In this document: in pieces, positions 8,374 through 17,544 of the stretch | Position numbering within the stretch: position 1 is the first letter of the stretch | Layout of the letters: every line of letters begins with the position of its first letter | Source: Sporocytophaga myxococcoides | Lineage (GTDB): Bacteria > Bacteroidota > Bacteroidia > Cytophagales > Cytophagaceae | Length of the DNA stretch: 64,000 nucleotides | Direction: 5' to 3' | Assembly (NCBI RefSeq): GCF_000775915.1 | Contig: NZ_BBLT01000001.1 | Location: 923,878-987,877, forward strand | Position numbers and translations under genes: made by a program | Notes under the pieces: model-generated | Databases searched by the model: none | Told to the model about the DNA's origin: nothing | Seen by the model: only the letters and a program-made list of their open reading frames with translations

Positions 8374-8415
8374 TGGTGGATAGATTCCGGACTGTGTGCC
8401 ACAGGCCGGGGAGCA
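8374..8415 (-). repeat. REP hairpin, right copy flanking the Y1 transposase
   Basis: On the minus strand it reads like the left copy (TGCTCCCCGGCCTGTGGCAC onward), with one stem mismatch (CCGGACTGTG against CACAGGCCGG, 8387-8409). It lies upstream of the transposase start. Confidence 0.9.
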
Positions 8416-8416
8416 G

Positions 8417-8862
8417 ACAACCCAGCTGTTCCGCGTTTGCTTTTCTCGTAGACTGTCGCTCGATTGCATTGAGTGAAATCTGTGATAGATGGAAATGTTT
8501 AGAAAGTAAAGGTACAAATTGAATAAAGCACATTCGCATTTGTAATGCTCGAGTCAGCTGGGTATTCCTTTATAGCGGTTTACAGAGAATAGTATGGTTA
8601 AACTGGGATGGATAGATTCCGTCTGTGAAGACACTGTCTGGGGAGTAGAGTGGAGTTCCAATGATATGATGGATCAGCGTTTAGCTTATCCCTGTTATGT
8701 CAGTATAGTCAGATGTCCGGAAGATAATATCTATTCAAAGTGCAATCAACTATTCAGGAAAGAAAGGGTTGATTGATGTAGAGTTTACAGGGTAACAGTT
8801 CTGCAAGTTAATAAACTGGTTCTCATTTGTGGGTTGAAGTCAGTACACTTCAACCAGGGGGG
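8417..8862. repeat. ~440-bp direct repeat, copy 1
   Basis: Starts ACAACCCAGCTGTTCCGCG and matches 9770-10219 at an offset of 1353 bases with only scattered differences. It contains a degenerate REP (8606-8650, GATAGATTCCGTCTGTGAAG) and ends in a small hairpin around TTGAAGTCAGTACACTTCAA. An open frame inside (8594-8776) has no protein-like character. Confidence 0.9.
8606..8650 (+). repeat. Degenerate REP-like sequence
   Basis: GGATAGATTCC followed by imperfect arms around CTGTGAAGACACTG and then GGGGAG. It keeps the order of the intact REP at 8374-8415 with a broken stem. A second copy is at 9958-10004 within the direct repeat. Confidence 0.65.
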
Positions 8863-8876
8863 ATTTGCAAATTCAC

Positions 8877-9608
8877 CTAATTTTTTGGACATCTCGCCTT
8901 TCTAAAATATGATGGAGCATATTGGGTAGTCTTTACTTTTAATGTAAAAAAATACCTGAAGGAAAAACCTAAAAAATTACCTTGATAAAAATAGAGCTGA
9001 GTTATATTGTCCTTTGTTAAAGTGTTTTTAGCAACCTGGTTAAAACCTAATCTGTAAATTAAACCTACTTCTATTCCATTAGCAATGTTTTTACCTTTAA
9101 GCTTACATCCTATCTCCGGGGACAAAAACAACCCCATTTTATTATTTGAATAAGTAGTATTTGCTTTAAATTTATCCTTGTAATCTTCACTTTCAAATTT
9201 TTTAGTGGGAAGTTGCAAGCCAAATGAAAGTTGAGAGTAAAATATATACTTATTACTTTTATTAAATAAATATTTAGTAGAAATGAAGAGATTAGGGTAA
9301 TTGTGAAAGTGTGTTTTATATTCTTTTTCTTTTAGTGCAAAACTAAAATTTATTAAATTAGTTCCTATTCCGGCTTGATAGGAGAAACTGCCATCTCTCT
9401 TTTGCATATGTATTGCAGCGCTTAAACCAAATACGAATCCTCCCGATTTCCAATACCGATTATCAAAATGTGTCTTAAATAGTGCTATTCCTACTGGTGT
9501 TGTTTGAATGTTTAAAGAAACAATATCTTTTTTTTGCGCAAAAAGCTGCGAGGTTTCAAAAAAAAATAGTTTTACAAGGATAAAAATAAAAACCCAGTTG
9601 CTTTTCAT
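8877..9608 (-). CDS. Secreted or outer-membrane protein, unknown function
   Basis: 243 residues. An N-terminal signal peptide is clear (MKSNWVFIFILVKLFFF, cleavage near LFAQKK). The rest has alternating aromatic and polar residues in strands (NYPNLFISTKYLF, YIFYSQLSFGLQL, GLIYRLGFNQ, FLGFSFRYFFTLKV), as in small outer-membrane beta-barrels. I do not recognise a named family. It stands alone between two ~440-bp direct repeats (8417-8862 and 9770-10219), so the segment could be lost or duplicated by recombination. Confidence 0.75.
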   Translation of the reverse strand: MKSNWVFIFILVKLFFFETSQLFAQKKDIVSLNIQTTPVGIALFKTHFDNRYWKSGGFVFGLSAAIHMQKRDGSFSYQAGIGTNLINFSFALKEKEYKTHFHNYPNLFISTKYLFNKSNKYIFYSQLSFGLQLPTKKFESEDYKDKFKANTTYSNNKMGLFLSPEIGCKLKGKNIANGIEVGLIYRLGFNQVAKNTLTKDNITQLYFYQGNFLGFSFRYFFTLKVKTTQYAPSYFRKARCPKN

Positions 9609-9769
9609 ATAAGCTGCAAAACGATCAATCAGTTGCGAAATTGCATCATGAATAAAACTTTACTAGTTGATCTGTGACTTTTCATTTGGCTATGGTTATT
9701 GGATATCACACAAGTAAAAACTTACTTACAAAAGAGAGCAAGTCTAGTGACTTGCGGTTATAAAGACAA

Positions 9770-10219
9770 ACAACCCAGCTGTTCCGCGTTTGCTTTTCTC
9801 TTATACTGTCGCTCGATTGCATTGAGTGAAATCTGTGATAGATGGAAATGTTTAGAAAGTAAAGGTACAAATTGAATAAAGCACATTCGCATTTGTAATG
9901 CTCGAGTCAGCTGGGTATTCCTTTATAGCGGTTTACAGAGAATAGTATGGTTAAACTGGGATGGATAGATTCCGTCCTGTGAAGACACTGTCTGGGGAGT
10001 AGAGTTGAGTTCCAATGATATGATGGATCAGCGTTTAGCTTATCCCTGTTATGTCAGTATAGTCAGATGTCCGGAAGATAATATCTATTCAAAGTGCAAT
10101 CAATTATTTAGGAAAGAAAGGGTTGATTGATGTAGATTTTAGAGGGTAACAGTCGGCAAGTTAATAAACTGGCCCTCATTTGTGGGTTGAAGCCAGATAG
10201 ACTTCGACCAGAGCGGTTG
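9770..10219. repeat. ~440-bp direct repeat, copy 2
   Basis: Second copy of 8417-8862, same orientation, with differences such as GTCCTGTG for GTCTGTG and a small indel near 10150. The spacer between copies is the secreted protein gene at 8877-9608. Confidence 0.9.
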
Positions 10220-10354
10220 ATAAAATAGAGTTTATTGGAGTTGTGAAGCATAAACTGTTTGAAAATCAAGTGTAATGGTGTATATTGGATGTTGTTATTT
10301 AAATGCATCCGCTTTACTTTAATGCTGATTCTTAAATAAAACCCACAGATTGGT

Positions 10355-12388
10355 ATGGCTTCAGAAAAAACTCATCAAGAAACCACTCATCAAAGAAATA
10401 ATAGCCACTCTTCCAGGTCCACTTCAAATTTAATGGCATATGGAAAGCTTGCCACTGCTGGCTCTGATCACCTCCAGAATAACGGGTATAGCAATGCAGT
10501 AATGCAATCAATGTCTTATACCCATGGAAATATTCAGTTGAAAAAAGAAGATGAGGGAAATATACAATTAAAGCAGGAAGGCAGACCTTCTACAGAAAAC
10601 AATACCGGTATGCCAGATGACCTGAAATCCGGCATTGAAAACCTTTCAGGAATGTCTATGGACGATGTGAAGGTTCATTATAACTCTGACAAGCCAGCTC
10701 AAATGAAAGCTAATGCCTATGCACAGGGTACTGATATTCATGTTGCTTCAGGTCAGGAGAAGCATCTGCCTCATGAAGCTTGGCATGTGGTGCAGCAGAA
10801 ACAAGGAAGGGTGCAACCAACCATTCAGATGAAAGGTGACGTGAACGTGAATGAAGATCCTGGATTGGAGAAAGAGGCTGATGTGATGGGAGCGAAGGCA
10901 TTGGAGAAAGCAAGTGGTGCTGATAAAGAACTTCATGATTCAAAAAATAAACAACTTGATATAGGTATTTCAAGAGATCACAATACCGCTCAGTTAACAA
11001 GGTGGAGATTTAATGGAGAAAATTGGGAGATTATAAAGAAAGACGAGTTTGAAAAATATGATGCTCCTGAAGTAATGGATCAAGACAAAAAAGGTGATGA
11101 ATATGATCAAAATACAGGACGAAGAATCTCTGCTATTCATCAGGATCTATGGATGAAGTCCGGCGAACTTGAAAGCCTAAGAGGCGAAATGGAAGACCAG
11201 ATAGATCTATGGCCCGAAATTGCCAAAGGTCTTATAGCCCACTGTGAAAAATATCCCGGAGATCTTCAGGATGGCCTTTTAGATTGTGGAAAATTAACCT
11301 TTCCATCAGATCTAAAATTTACCCCCGAACATTTTTCACCTGGCGAACCTGTAATTAAAGATGAGTTGCGTCAACGTTTAGGAGACTTTCTGATTAGCTT
11401 TACTAAAGCTAATGGACAAATGGCTTACTTAGAAACTAAAAAATGGTTTCTTGATGAAACCTATAAGGTCGTGCTAGAGGTAAATTTTTATCCTGATCGA
11501 GATTTTAATCCAAACGCAAAACGACTAGCTCCGCATAAGGACACAGACTCAAGGAATCTCTTCGTAAACCTGATATTTAACAACCCAACCAAAATGCCGG
11601 GAACAGAATGGACTATGGATCAATTTCAGCCAGATGAAACAAGACTTGACGAATTGCAAGAGAGACTTCCGCAGGAGGAAATTGAAAGTATTTTTGCAGC
11701 AAAAGCCAATATGGATGAATTACCAAATGAAACACCTGGTAAAAACATTTGGGAAGGAGGAGTTGTAGAGCCTAACAGCTATGTCTCCTGGATAGACGAG
11801 CTAATTTGGCATTCCACACCATCTGTGGAAAAAAGAGTTGAATTCGATAAAGCTCAGGTAAAATATTGGTTTATGAATGGCGCTTCTGATTTTAAACTTT
11901 CATTCTATGAGTCCATGCTAATTGTATCAGAAAACATCCATGGAAACATCGGTGTTGAAAATCTAAAGGAATTTGCCAAAAATCTTAAAGACCTCGATTC
12001 CTGTTTGACCAAAACCAAGGATTTACGAGAAACTCCAGAACTTCCCTTGTATCAAGAAATATTGAAAGAAATAAATTGTATCAATTGGGTTGGGCTCAAA
12101 AGATCAGGAAGAGTGGGTGGTGTTGAAATTGACCAGGGAAAAGGTATAGATACAATTAGCCGGACAGTACCAACAAAAATAGGTAATAGACCTCGATCAA
12201 ACAGCAAACCGGAAGTAAAAGTAGAGAACCAAAAGGCATTGGAATTAATGAAAGACCACCAAAAATCATTACAATTAGCAAAGAAAGAAGAAGGTACATC
12301 AACTTCTAATGGCTCCCAAGAGGATGAACTTCCCAAAAGATCATTTATACGTACATGGGTAACTTTGGTAAAAGTTAAAGATGTATAA
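10355..12388 (+). CDS. DUF4157 (eCIS-core) protein with a large unknown C-terminal region
   Basis: 677 residues. Residues ~86-157 form a DUF4157 domain: LSGMSMDDVKVHYNSDKPAQ, then AYAQGTDIHVASGQ and the HEAWH zinc-protease-like motif at 140-144 with HVVQQ. The first 60 residues are polar and carry a short duplication (GNIQLKKE / GNIQLKQE). From ~200 to 677 the sequence is acidic and soluble, and no fold is obvious to me. The domain is typical of proteins loaded into or associated with extracellular contractile injection systems and of polymorphic toxins, where the C-terminus carries the payload. No sheath, tube or baseplate genes and no obvious immunity gene lie nearby, so it is an orphan here. 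Confidence 0.85.
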   Translation: MASEKTHQETTHQRNNSHSSRSTSNLMAYGKLATAGSDHLQNNGYSNAVMQSMSYTHGNIQLKKEDEGNIQLKQEGRPSTENNTGMPDDLKSGIENLSGMSMDDVKVHYNSDKPAQMKANAYAQGTDIHVASGQEKHLPHEAWHVVQQKQGRVQPTIQMKGDVNVNEDPGLEKEADVMGAKALEKASGADKELHDSKNKQLDIGISRDHNTAQLTRWRFNGENWEIIKKDEFEKYDAPEVMDQDKKGDEYDQNTGRRISAIHQDLWMKSGELESLRGEMEDQIDLWPEIAKGLIAHCEKYPGDLQDGLLDCGKLTFPSDLKFTPEHFSPGEPVIKDELRQRLGDFLISFTKANGQMAYLETKKWFLDETYKVVLEVNFYPDRDFNPNAKRLAPHKDTDSRNLFVNLIFNNPTKMPGTEWTMDQFQPDETRLDELQERLPQEEIESIFAAKANMDELPNETPGKNIWEGGVVEPNSYVSWIDELIWHSTPSVEKRVEFDKAQVKYWFMNGASDFKLSFYESMLIVSENIHGNIGVENLKEFAKNLKDLDSCLTKTKDLRETPELPLYQEILKEINCINWVGLKRSGRVGGVEIDQGKGIDTISRTVPTKIGNRPRSNSKPEVKVENQKALELMKDHQKSLQLAKKEEGTSTSNGSQEDELPKRSFIRTWVTLVKVKDV

Positions 12389-12568
12389 AAAAATCAGCCT
12401 TATCTGGGATAAGTCTGGTTAACCGTTTATCTGGCTTAAGTTTTTAACTTAAACCCACAAATGAAAGCAAGCTTTATTGACTTACGGGTTCAGGTGACAC
12501 CGAACAAACAACGATAGATTTAAATAATTTGGAAAACTGTAACTTGCAAAGAAAAAAACATAAGGATA

Positions 12569-12940
12569 ATGGACATAAAGTTTGAAGCTGGAATTAACAT
12601 AGCAATAAAAATTCCGAAAAGTAAGTACGACAAAACAGTGGCTTTTTACAAAAACATTTTGAAGTTACAAGTTGAAGAAAAACCTATTGACAATCCTACC
12701 GTTTCCAGAACTCACGAAGTTAAATTCGGCAACAATATAATTTGGTTAGACTGTGTAGACAACTATACACATTCAGAAACTTGGTTACAGCTTACAGTTC
12801 CAAACGTTGAAGAAGCATCTGACTATTTAAAATTGAATGGAGTGGAGACGTGTGACGAAATTGAAGAACTTCCTGAAAATATGCATTGGATTCAAGATCC
12901 GGCAGGAACTGTTTTTAATTTACAAACACGCGACAGCTAG
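12569..12940 (+). CDS. VOC-family (glyoxalase/bleomycin-resistance fold) protein
   Basis: 123 residues, one VOC domain of paired beta-alpha-beta-beta-beta units: INIAIKIPKSKYDKTVAFYKN at the start, LQLTVPNVEEASDYLKLNG in the middle and WIQDPAGTVFNLQT at the end, the usual place of a metal-binding acid. Substrate unknown. A single gene with its own downstream terminator (13030-13064) in the accessory zone. Confidence 0.85.
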   Translation: MDIKFEAGINIAIKIPKSKYDKTVAFYKNILKLQVEEKPIDNPTVSRTHEVKFGNNIIWLDCVDNYTHSETWLQLTVPNVEEASDYLKLNGVETCDEIEELPENMHWIQDPAGTVFNLQTRDS

Positions 12941-13029
12941 GTTTTCAAAACTTAAACCAATAAATGAGAGTAAGTTTTTACTTTGAGGTTTGTATTGCAG
13001 TAAAAGAAAAAAATAATTACATATTTTAT

Positions 13030-13064
13030 AAAATAGACCCTGATAAAAAGCGGGGCTATTTTTG
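13030..13064 (+). terminator. Terminator downstream of the VOC gene
   Basis: AAATAGACCC and GGGGCTATTT form the arms around TGATAAAAAGC, followed by TTGTTTTTG. The same AAATAG...CTATTT design is used by the stronger terminator at 14968-15006. Confidence 0.65.
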
Positions 13065-13176
13065 TTTTTGTATAGAGGGTGATAAAATAGAGTTTTCTGA
13101 GTGTTTCCCACAAGTTAAAAACTTACTTACATTTGTGGGCAGAAGTCAAAGACTTCAGCCAGAGAGGATTTATAGT

Positions 13177-13614
13177 ATGAAAAAAAATAGAGCAGAGAGA
13201 ATAAAGAATGTTGAAAAGTATGTCTTAAAGGCATGGTTTACTGCAGCGATTATGGGAATCATTCTTATAATCTTTGCATTAGATTTTCCTAATGTATCCG
13301 ATAACCTTTTTACAAATCTATTGGTGGTTTCAGGAGTAGCTGCTTTAGTATCGTTACCCCTTGTAGCTCTTTTTTGGCTATTAATAAATTACATGATCAG
13401 CGTCGGCTTGAAAACGATATATATTAAATTAGTTTTGATATTAATTGGTTTAATATGGAATTATATAATTACCGTTTTGGGTTCTTCCCGGAGCTACACC
13501 TTTTTACTTAATTACAATTTCGTTTCGGTTTCTTTTTATTGCTATTCTCTAGCAATGTGTATTACAATTCTTTTATATAAGTTAAAAGTATCAGAAGCGA
13601 ACAGGAGCATTTAA
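13177..13614 (+). CDS. Small integral membrane protein, unknown
   Basis: 145 residues from the chosen start. A Lys/Arg-rich N-terminus is followed by about four membrane segments (AAIMGIILIIFALDF, VVSGVAALVSLPLVALFWLLI, LVLILIGLIWNYIITVLG and a last one ending near LYKLKVSEAN). The frame stays open upstream to 12964, but that part encodes the terminator at 13030-13064 and a dispersed repeat (13120-13165), so the Met at 13177 is the likely start. No family recognised. Confidence 0.7.
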   Translation: MKKNRAERIKNVEKYVLKAWFTAAIMGIILIIFALDFPNVSDNLFTNLLVVSGVAALVSLPLVALFWLLINYMISVGLKTIYIKLVLILIGLIWNYIITVLGSSRSYTFLLNYNFVSVSFYCYSLAMCITILLYKLKVSEANRSI

Positions 13615-13621
13615 AACACTA

Positions 13622-13806
13622 CTTCTTGGTCCGTGACTTATCATCCATATTCTGTCCTCTAACAGGTCATAATAATGCGGAGCATTACTTTGGGCTAAAG
13701 GCAGAAAGTTGTATGAGTTCGTTAGTTGTATGATTTTCCTGATCTTTTTCAAGTTTATCCGTTGCTTACCTTGACCTGTGATTTATCATCCATGTTCTGT
13801 CCCCAG
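13622..13806. repeat. Dispersed ~145-bp repeat, copy 1 (with a partial second head)
   Basis: Starts TTGGTCCGTGACTTATCATC, contains ATGCGGAGCATTACTTTGGG and ends near CAAGTTTATCCGTTGC. The head then recurs at 13770-13806 (GACCTGTGATTTATCATCC). Related copies are at 14781-14926, 16352-16498 and 17545-17640. It fills the spacer before the next gene. Confidence 0.85.
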
Positions 13807-13986
13807 TTATACCGAAGTGTAAGTGCTTTTGTCTAAAGTTCAATCTTGAATTACCATTAGAATGGATCTGCTTCCATAATCATTCAAGCAATTTTAAAAA
13901 AAAGTAAATGTAATTTTCCCATAGCTAAGCGAATGAAAACGATTTTATTTATTCCCATGTTCTAAAAAAAAGAAAGGAAACTATTT

Positions 13987-14712
13987 ATGTTTAGAGAAAG
14001 TCGGGAATCAAGAAATATTCCATCATCAGGCGATTATGAAGGAAGAGGACCGGTAGTAATAAATCGGATATCATGGGGAGCTATCATTGCGGGTGTAGTA
14101 GTGGCTTTGGTGTTTCAAATGGTTTTTAGTTTATTAGGTCTGGGTATAGGAATAGGAGCCATAAATCCTACGGAGGCAAATCCTATGGAAGGGCTAGGTG
14201 CTGGTGCGGTAATATGGTGGGTTGCAAGTATGCTTATTTCTTTATTTTTGGGTGGCTATGTAGCGGGAAGACTCGCTGGTATGCCTAGGAATGAAGAAGG
14301 AATTGCACATGGTGTACTCACCTGGTCTGTATTTACTTTATTTAGTTTCTTCCTATTGACAACAACTATTGGAGGTGCGTTTAATGTTATAGGAAATACG
14401 TTAAGTAAATCTTTATCCATTGCCGGTCAGCAAAATATAAATCCAACGGAAGTTAAAGAAAAAATATCACAGGAATTAGACCAGAGAGGTATTACTAAAG
14501 AAGGAATTCAGGAGCAAGTTCAGAACCCTGAGAATAGACAAAAAGCGGAAGAAATATCTACGGTTGCATCTAAGGCAGGAATCTTTGGCGCGATCGGACT
14601 AATTTTAGGCGGTATTTCAGCTGCTTTGGGAGGTTTGTCTGGAAGACCAAAACATTTGCTGGAAGATGTTAAAGTTCCGGTTAAAGAACGTGTTTATGTA
14701 ACAAATAAATAA
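13987..14712 (+). CDS. Membrane protein with Gly-rich TM segments and acidic loop, unknown
   Basis: 241 residues. Four hydrophobic, glycine-rich segments: WGAIIAGVVVALVFQMVF (~30-47), AVIWWVASMLISLFLGGYVAGRLAG (~76-100), GVLTWSVFTLFSFFLLTTTIGG (~109-130) and FGAIGLILGGISAALGGLSG (~200-219). Between the last two lies a polar helical stretch with EVKEKISQELDQRGITKEG. It resembles small Bacteroidota and proteobacterial membrane proteins annotated as hypothetical or PhnA-like; I assign no function. A single gene framed by repeat copies and followed by a terminator 250 bases on. Confidence 0.75.
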   Translation: MFRESRESRNIPSSGDYEGRGPVVINRISWGAIIAGVVVALVFQMVFSLLGLGIGIGAINPTEANPMEGLGAGAVIWWVASMLISLFLGGYVAGRLAGMPRNEEGIAHGVLTWSVFTLFSFFLLTTTIGGAFNVIGNTLSKSLSIAGQQNINPTEVKEKISQELDQRGITKEGIQEQVQNPENRQKAEEISTVASKAGIFGAIGLILGGISAALGGLSGRPKHLLEDVKVPVKERVYVTNK

Positions 14713-14780
14713 AGAGTACTATAAAAATGAAATGTGGGACGAAAGAAGCTTTCGTAAGTTTATTTTGTTCAAGGTTATGC

Positions 14781-14926
14781 TCCTTGGTCTGTGGCTTCTC
14801 ATTCATGTTTTGTCTCCCCGACAGAACCATAAAAATGCGAAGCATTACTTTGGACTAATGGCAGAAAGATGTATGAGTCCGATGGTTTTATGATTTCCCT
14901 GATCTTTCTCAAGTTTATCCATTGCG
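14781..14926. repeat. Dispersed ~145-bp repeat, copy 2
   Basis: TCCTTGGTCTGTGGCTTCTC head, ATGCGAAGCATTACTTTGGA core and CTCAAGTTTATCCATTGCG tail. It matches 13622-13767 over its whole length with scattered changes. Confidence 0.85.
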
Positions 14927-14967
14927 TTAGATCATATATAGAAACAAAAAATCAAGTACTCATTATA

Positions 14968-15006
14968 CAAAAATAGCCCCGGTAAAACGGGGCTATTTTT
15001 ATTTTT
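14968..15006. terminator. Strong bidirectional terminator
   Basis: AAAAATAGCCCCG and CGGGGCTATTTTT pair perfectly around GTAAAA, with A-runs left and T-runs right. It follows the membrane protein gene ending at 14712, with a repeat between. Confidence 0.85.
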
Positions 15007-15320
15007 GGATGGAGGTTGTAATGTTGAGAATATAAAGTTTATAGAATAAAAAATCCAATAAAAACCATGCTAACATTTGTGGACAGAAGGCAAAGAGTCA
15101 GACAGAGCGTGAAGGTTTAAACCAGAGTGGGTAATAGTCTCCAATGTAAAAAAACTTTCGTATTTAGAAGTCAAAGTTTTCATACAGAGGAGATAAGTGT
15201 TTTATGCGAAGTCAAAACATAGTATTGTATTGGAGTCGTAGAAGAAGATAAATGAAATTTTAAGTTTTACTCCAACCATATTTATTTAGTTTTGCATTAT
15301 GTTTAATCAAATCTTTTTTT

Positions 15321-16345
15321 ATGAAAAAATTTTTACTCTTTTCTTAATAATATTATCCGTTTACACTTCACAAGCTCAGCCGGAACTTAATTCATTTGTA
15401 GTTCCTGAGCACGGACAATGATAAAAACATATAGTAAAGAAATTAAAGGCGTATCACCTGGAAATGCCGGTGCCAATCAAGTCTGGGATTTTTCTGATAT
15501 AATTTTTGAAGGTGAACCTAGTGTCATAAAAGTTATATATCCATCAAGCACAGCTTTTAGTTCTTACTTTCCGACAGGTACTCTTGCAGAAACTAGTGAC
15601 GATCAGAGCTATGTAATCTCCCACATAACATCCACCGAGAGAATTCGGCTTGGTTCATTCAGCAATCATTCTATGAATACTACTACAGTTGTTTATTCTA
15701 ACCCAATGACCATTGTAAAATTACCTTTGAAATACAATGAGTCATTTTCAGATGATTTTAACGGAACCTATGTTGAAAGCGACATAATAAAATCGGGAAG
15801 CATTACAACTACATACGATGGATATGGAACATTAAAAACTCAATTTGGTACTTATGACAATATCATTCGTTTAAAATATACTACAATAGAAAAAGAAACA
15901 TCCCAGGTTTAACCTTAATAACGACTTTCGTTAGTTATGCTTATTATGTACCAGGCTACATTGATGTCCTTTTTGGTATCAACGAAATGACATTGACTAT
16001 GGAGAGTGAAGGGATGGAGACACAGGTGATAACTTCAACTGTAGCAAACCTAAATGAGCCTTCATTCCTTACAACCAACAAAAAAGATTATCTGCAAGAA
16101 CTGAAACTATCTGTAAATCCTAACCCTGCTTCGGATTTCATATCACTTGATTTTAAAGATCTTTCTTCTGATGAAAATAAATTAAGAATTACAGCCCAGG
16201 ATAGAGCTGCTGTATTAGAGACTAACCTTTGTGCTTCAATAGGTGAAAGCCACAGTATTGATGTCTCCAGGCTAAAAAATGGATGTATTTCCTGGAGGTT
16301 ACTTCATCAAGAGGAAAAACTGTTAAAAAAATCGTGAAGCAATAA
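15321..16345 (+). pseudogene. Decayed secreted protein with T9SS type A sorting domain
   Basis: The gene can be followed across at least four frame changes. Signal peptide: MKKFLLFS at 15321, then one base over LIILSVYTSQAQPELNSF. The main body is in frame at 15418-15912 (MIKTYSKEIKGVSPGNAGAN, VWDFSDIIF). After a shift near 15900 it continues PGLTLITTFVSYAYYVPGY, then the frame at 15987 leads to the sorting domain LSVNPNPASDFISLDF. Near 16280 a last shift gives the expected ending MYFLEVTSSRGKTVKKIVKQ and stop at 16345. The intact protein would have been ~340 residues, exported by T9SS. Several independent indels argue for real decay rather than one sequencing slip. Confidence 0.85.
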
Positions 16346-16351
16346 CATTAT

Positions 16352-16498
16352 ACTCCTTGGCCTTTGACTTATCATTCATCCATGTTTGGTCCCCGGACAA
16401 AACAATAAAAATGCGGAGCATTATATTAAGCTAAAGGCATAATTCGCAGAGTTCAATGATGAGATGTTTTCCTGACCTTTTCTCAAGATTACGCATTC
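16352..16498. repeat. Dispersed ~145-bp repeat, copy 3
   Basis: CTCCTTGGCCTTTGACTTAT head and ATGCGGAGCATTATATTAAG core, with a TTTTCTCAAGATTACGC tail. It begins 7 bases after the decayed T9SS cargo gene. Confidence 0.8.
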
Positions 16499-16592
16499 TA
16501 TCCCCCATATCGGTCAATATAGCAAGTTTCGGGTTTTCTACCACATCACATAATTCAATCTTTGCAACAGATTTTAAAATTTTAAAAAAACA

Positions 16593-17345
16593 ATGCAAAG
16601 ATTTAAAGGTAAGTACGCACTCATTACAGGCGGAACAAGCGGAATGGGATTTGCCACAGCCCAACAATTCATTAACGAAAACGGCAAAGTAATCATTACA
16701 GGACGAAGTACTGAAACCGTAAACAAAGCCATAGAGCAATTAGGGAAAAATGTATTTGGTATTGTGTCTAATGCAAGTAGTATGAAAGATATAATGCTTT
16801 TGCAGAAACAAGTAAAGCAATACACAGACAATATTGACTTGCTCTTTGTTAATGCAGGTTATGGAAAGTTTGCACCGGTTGAGTTTGCCGATGAATCTCA
16901 TTTTGACGAGTTGTTTAATACCTTGGTAAAAGGAACATTTTTTACAGTGCAGCAAATCGTACCATTGATGAAAAAAGGTAGTGCAATCGTGCTCAATACA
17001 TCCATTGTAACAGGAATGGGTATGCAAAATTTCTCTGTTTATTCATCAGCAAAATCAGCAGTTCAATCTTTCATTAAAACGTTTGCTTCGGAGCTTACAG
17101 CAAAAGGTATTCGTGTAAATGGCATTAGTCCAGGACATATCAAAACCAACATTTTCAATAATACAGGTTTGAACGCTGAACAAATTGAAGGAGCAATACA
17201 AAGCATTATTCCTGCAATACCTTTCAAAAGATTGGGTGAACCTTCCGAAATTGCCAATGCAGTTTTATTTCTTGCTTCGCAAGATGCCTCCTACATTCAC
17301 GGCACAGAATTAATGGTGGACGCTGGGATTTCAGTGATAAGATGA
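16593..17345 (+). CDS. Short-chain dehydrogenase/reductase (SDR)
   Basis: 250 residues, the classical SDR length. The nucleotide-binding TGGTSGMG is at residues 12-19, NAG in VNAGYGKF near 90, the catalytic Ser in LNTSIVTG near 136, and YSSAK near 149-153. The C-terminal GTELMVDAGISVIR is typical. It oxidises or reduces an unknown alcohol or ketone with NAD(P). A stand-alone gene between repeat spacers. The 5' region lacks a clear ribosome site, as is common in Bacteroidota. Confidence 0.92.
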   Translation: MQRFKGKYALITGGTSGMGFATAQQFINENGKVIITGRSTETVNKAIEQLGKNVFGIVSNASSMKDIMLLQKQVKQYTDNIDLLFVNAGYGKFAPVEFADESHFDELFNTLVKGTFFTVQQIVPLMKKGSAIVLNTSIVTGMGMQNFSVYSSAKSAVQSFIKTFASELTAKGIRVNGISPGHIKTNIFNNTGLNAEQIEGAIQSIIPAIPFKRLGEPSEIANAVLFLASQDASYIHGTELMVDAGISVIR

Positions 17346-17430
17346 AGAAACGGAAGATAAGTAAATAGATTGAGATTTAGTAATTTAAAAATTCTATGGA
17401 ATTTTTTTAATAGGGGCATTAAATAAGATT

Positions 17431-17505
17431 GTGGCATTTTAAATTATTGAGAAGGTAGACTATCTTCTCAATAATCCTTTTGAGGTAAAATGGAATTTAG
17501 TTTAA
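17431..17505 (+). pseudogene. RAYT transposase remnant 1 (C-terminal fragment)
   Basis: Reading from 17431 with one stop codon inside, the peptide IEKVDYLLNNPFEVKWNLV ends at 17505. It matches the catalytic-Tyr region of the intact enzyme (KIDYIHNNPLGAKWNLA). Nothing upstream of it is preserved. Confidence 0.7.
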
Positions 17506-17544
17506 GGGGCCATGAGATTAGGGTCTTGTGCATCATTTGTATTT

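Noticed and set aside
8252..8539. Minus-strand frame upstream of the transposase
   Set aside because: It spans the REP hairpin and the repeat head, and overlaps the transposase start; the peptide is REP in translation.
8594..8776. Plus-strand frame inside the direct repeat
   Set aside because: It lies wholly in repeat DNA, is broken in the second copy and has no protein-like pattern.
10108..10308. Minus-strand frame in the second direct repeat
   Set aside because: No counterpart in copy 1 and a random composition.
12964..13176. Upstream extension of the small membrane protein
   Set aside because: It encodes a terminator hairpin and a dispersed repeat, so translation from 12964 is unlikely.
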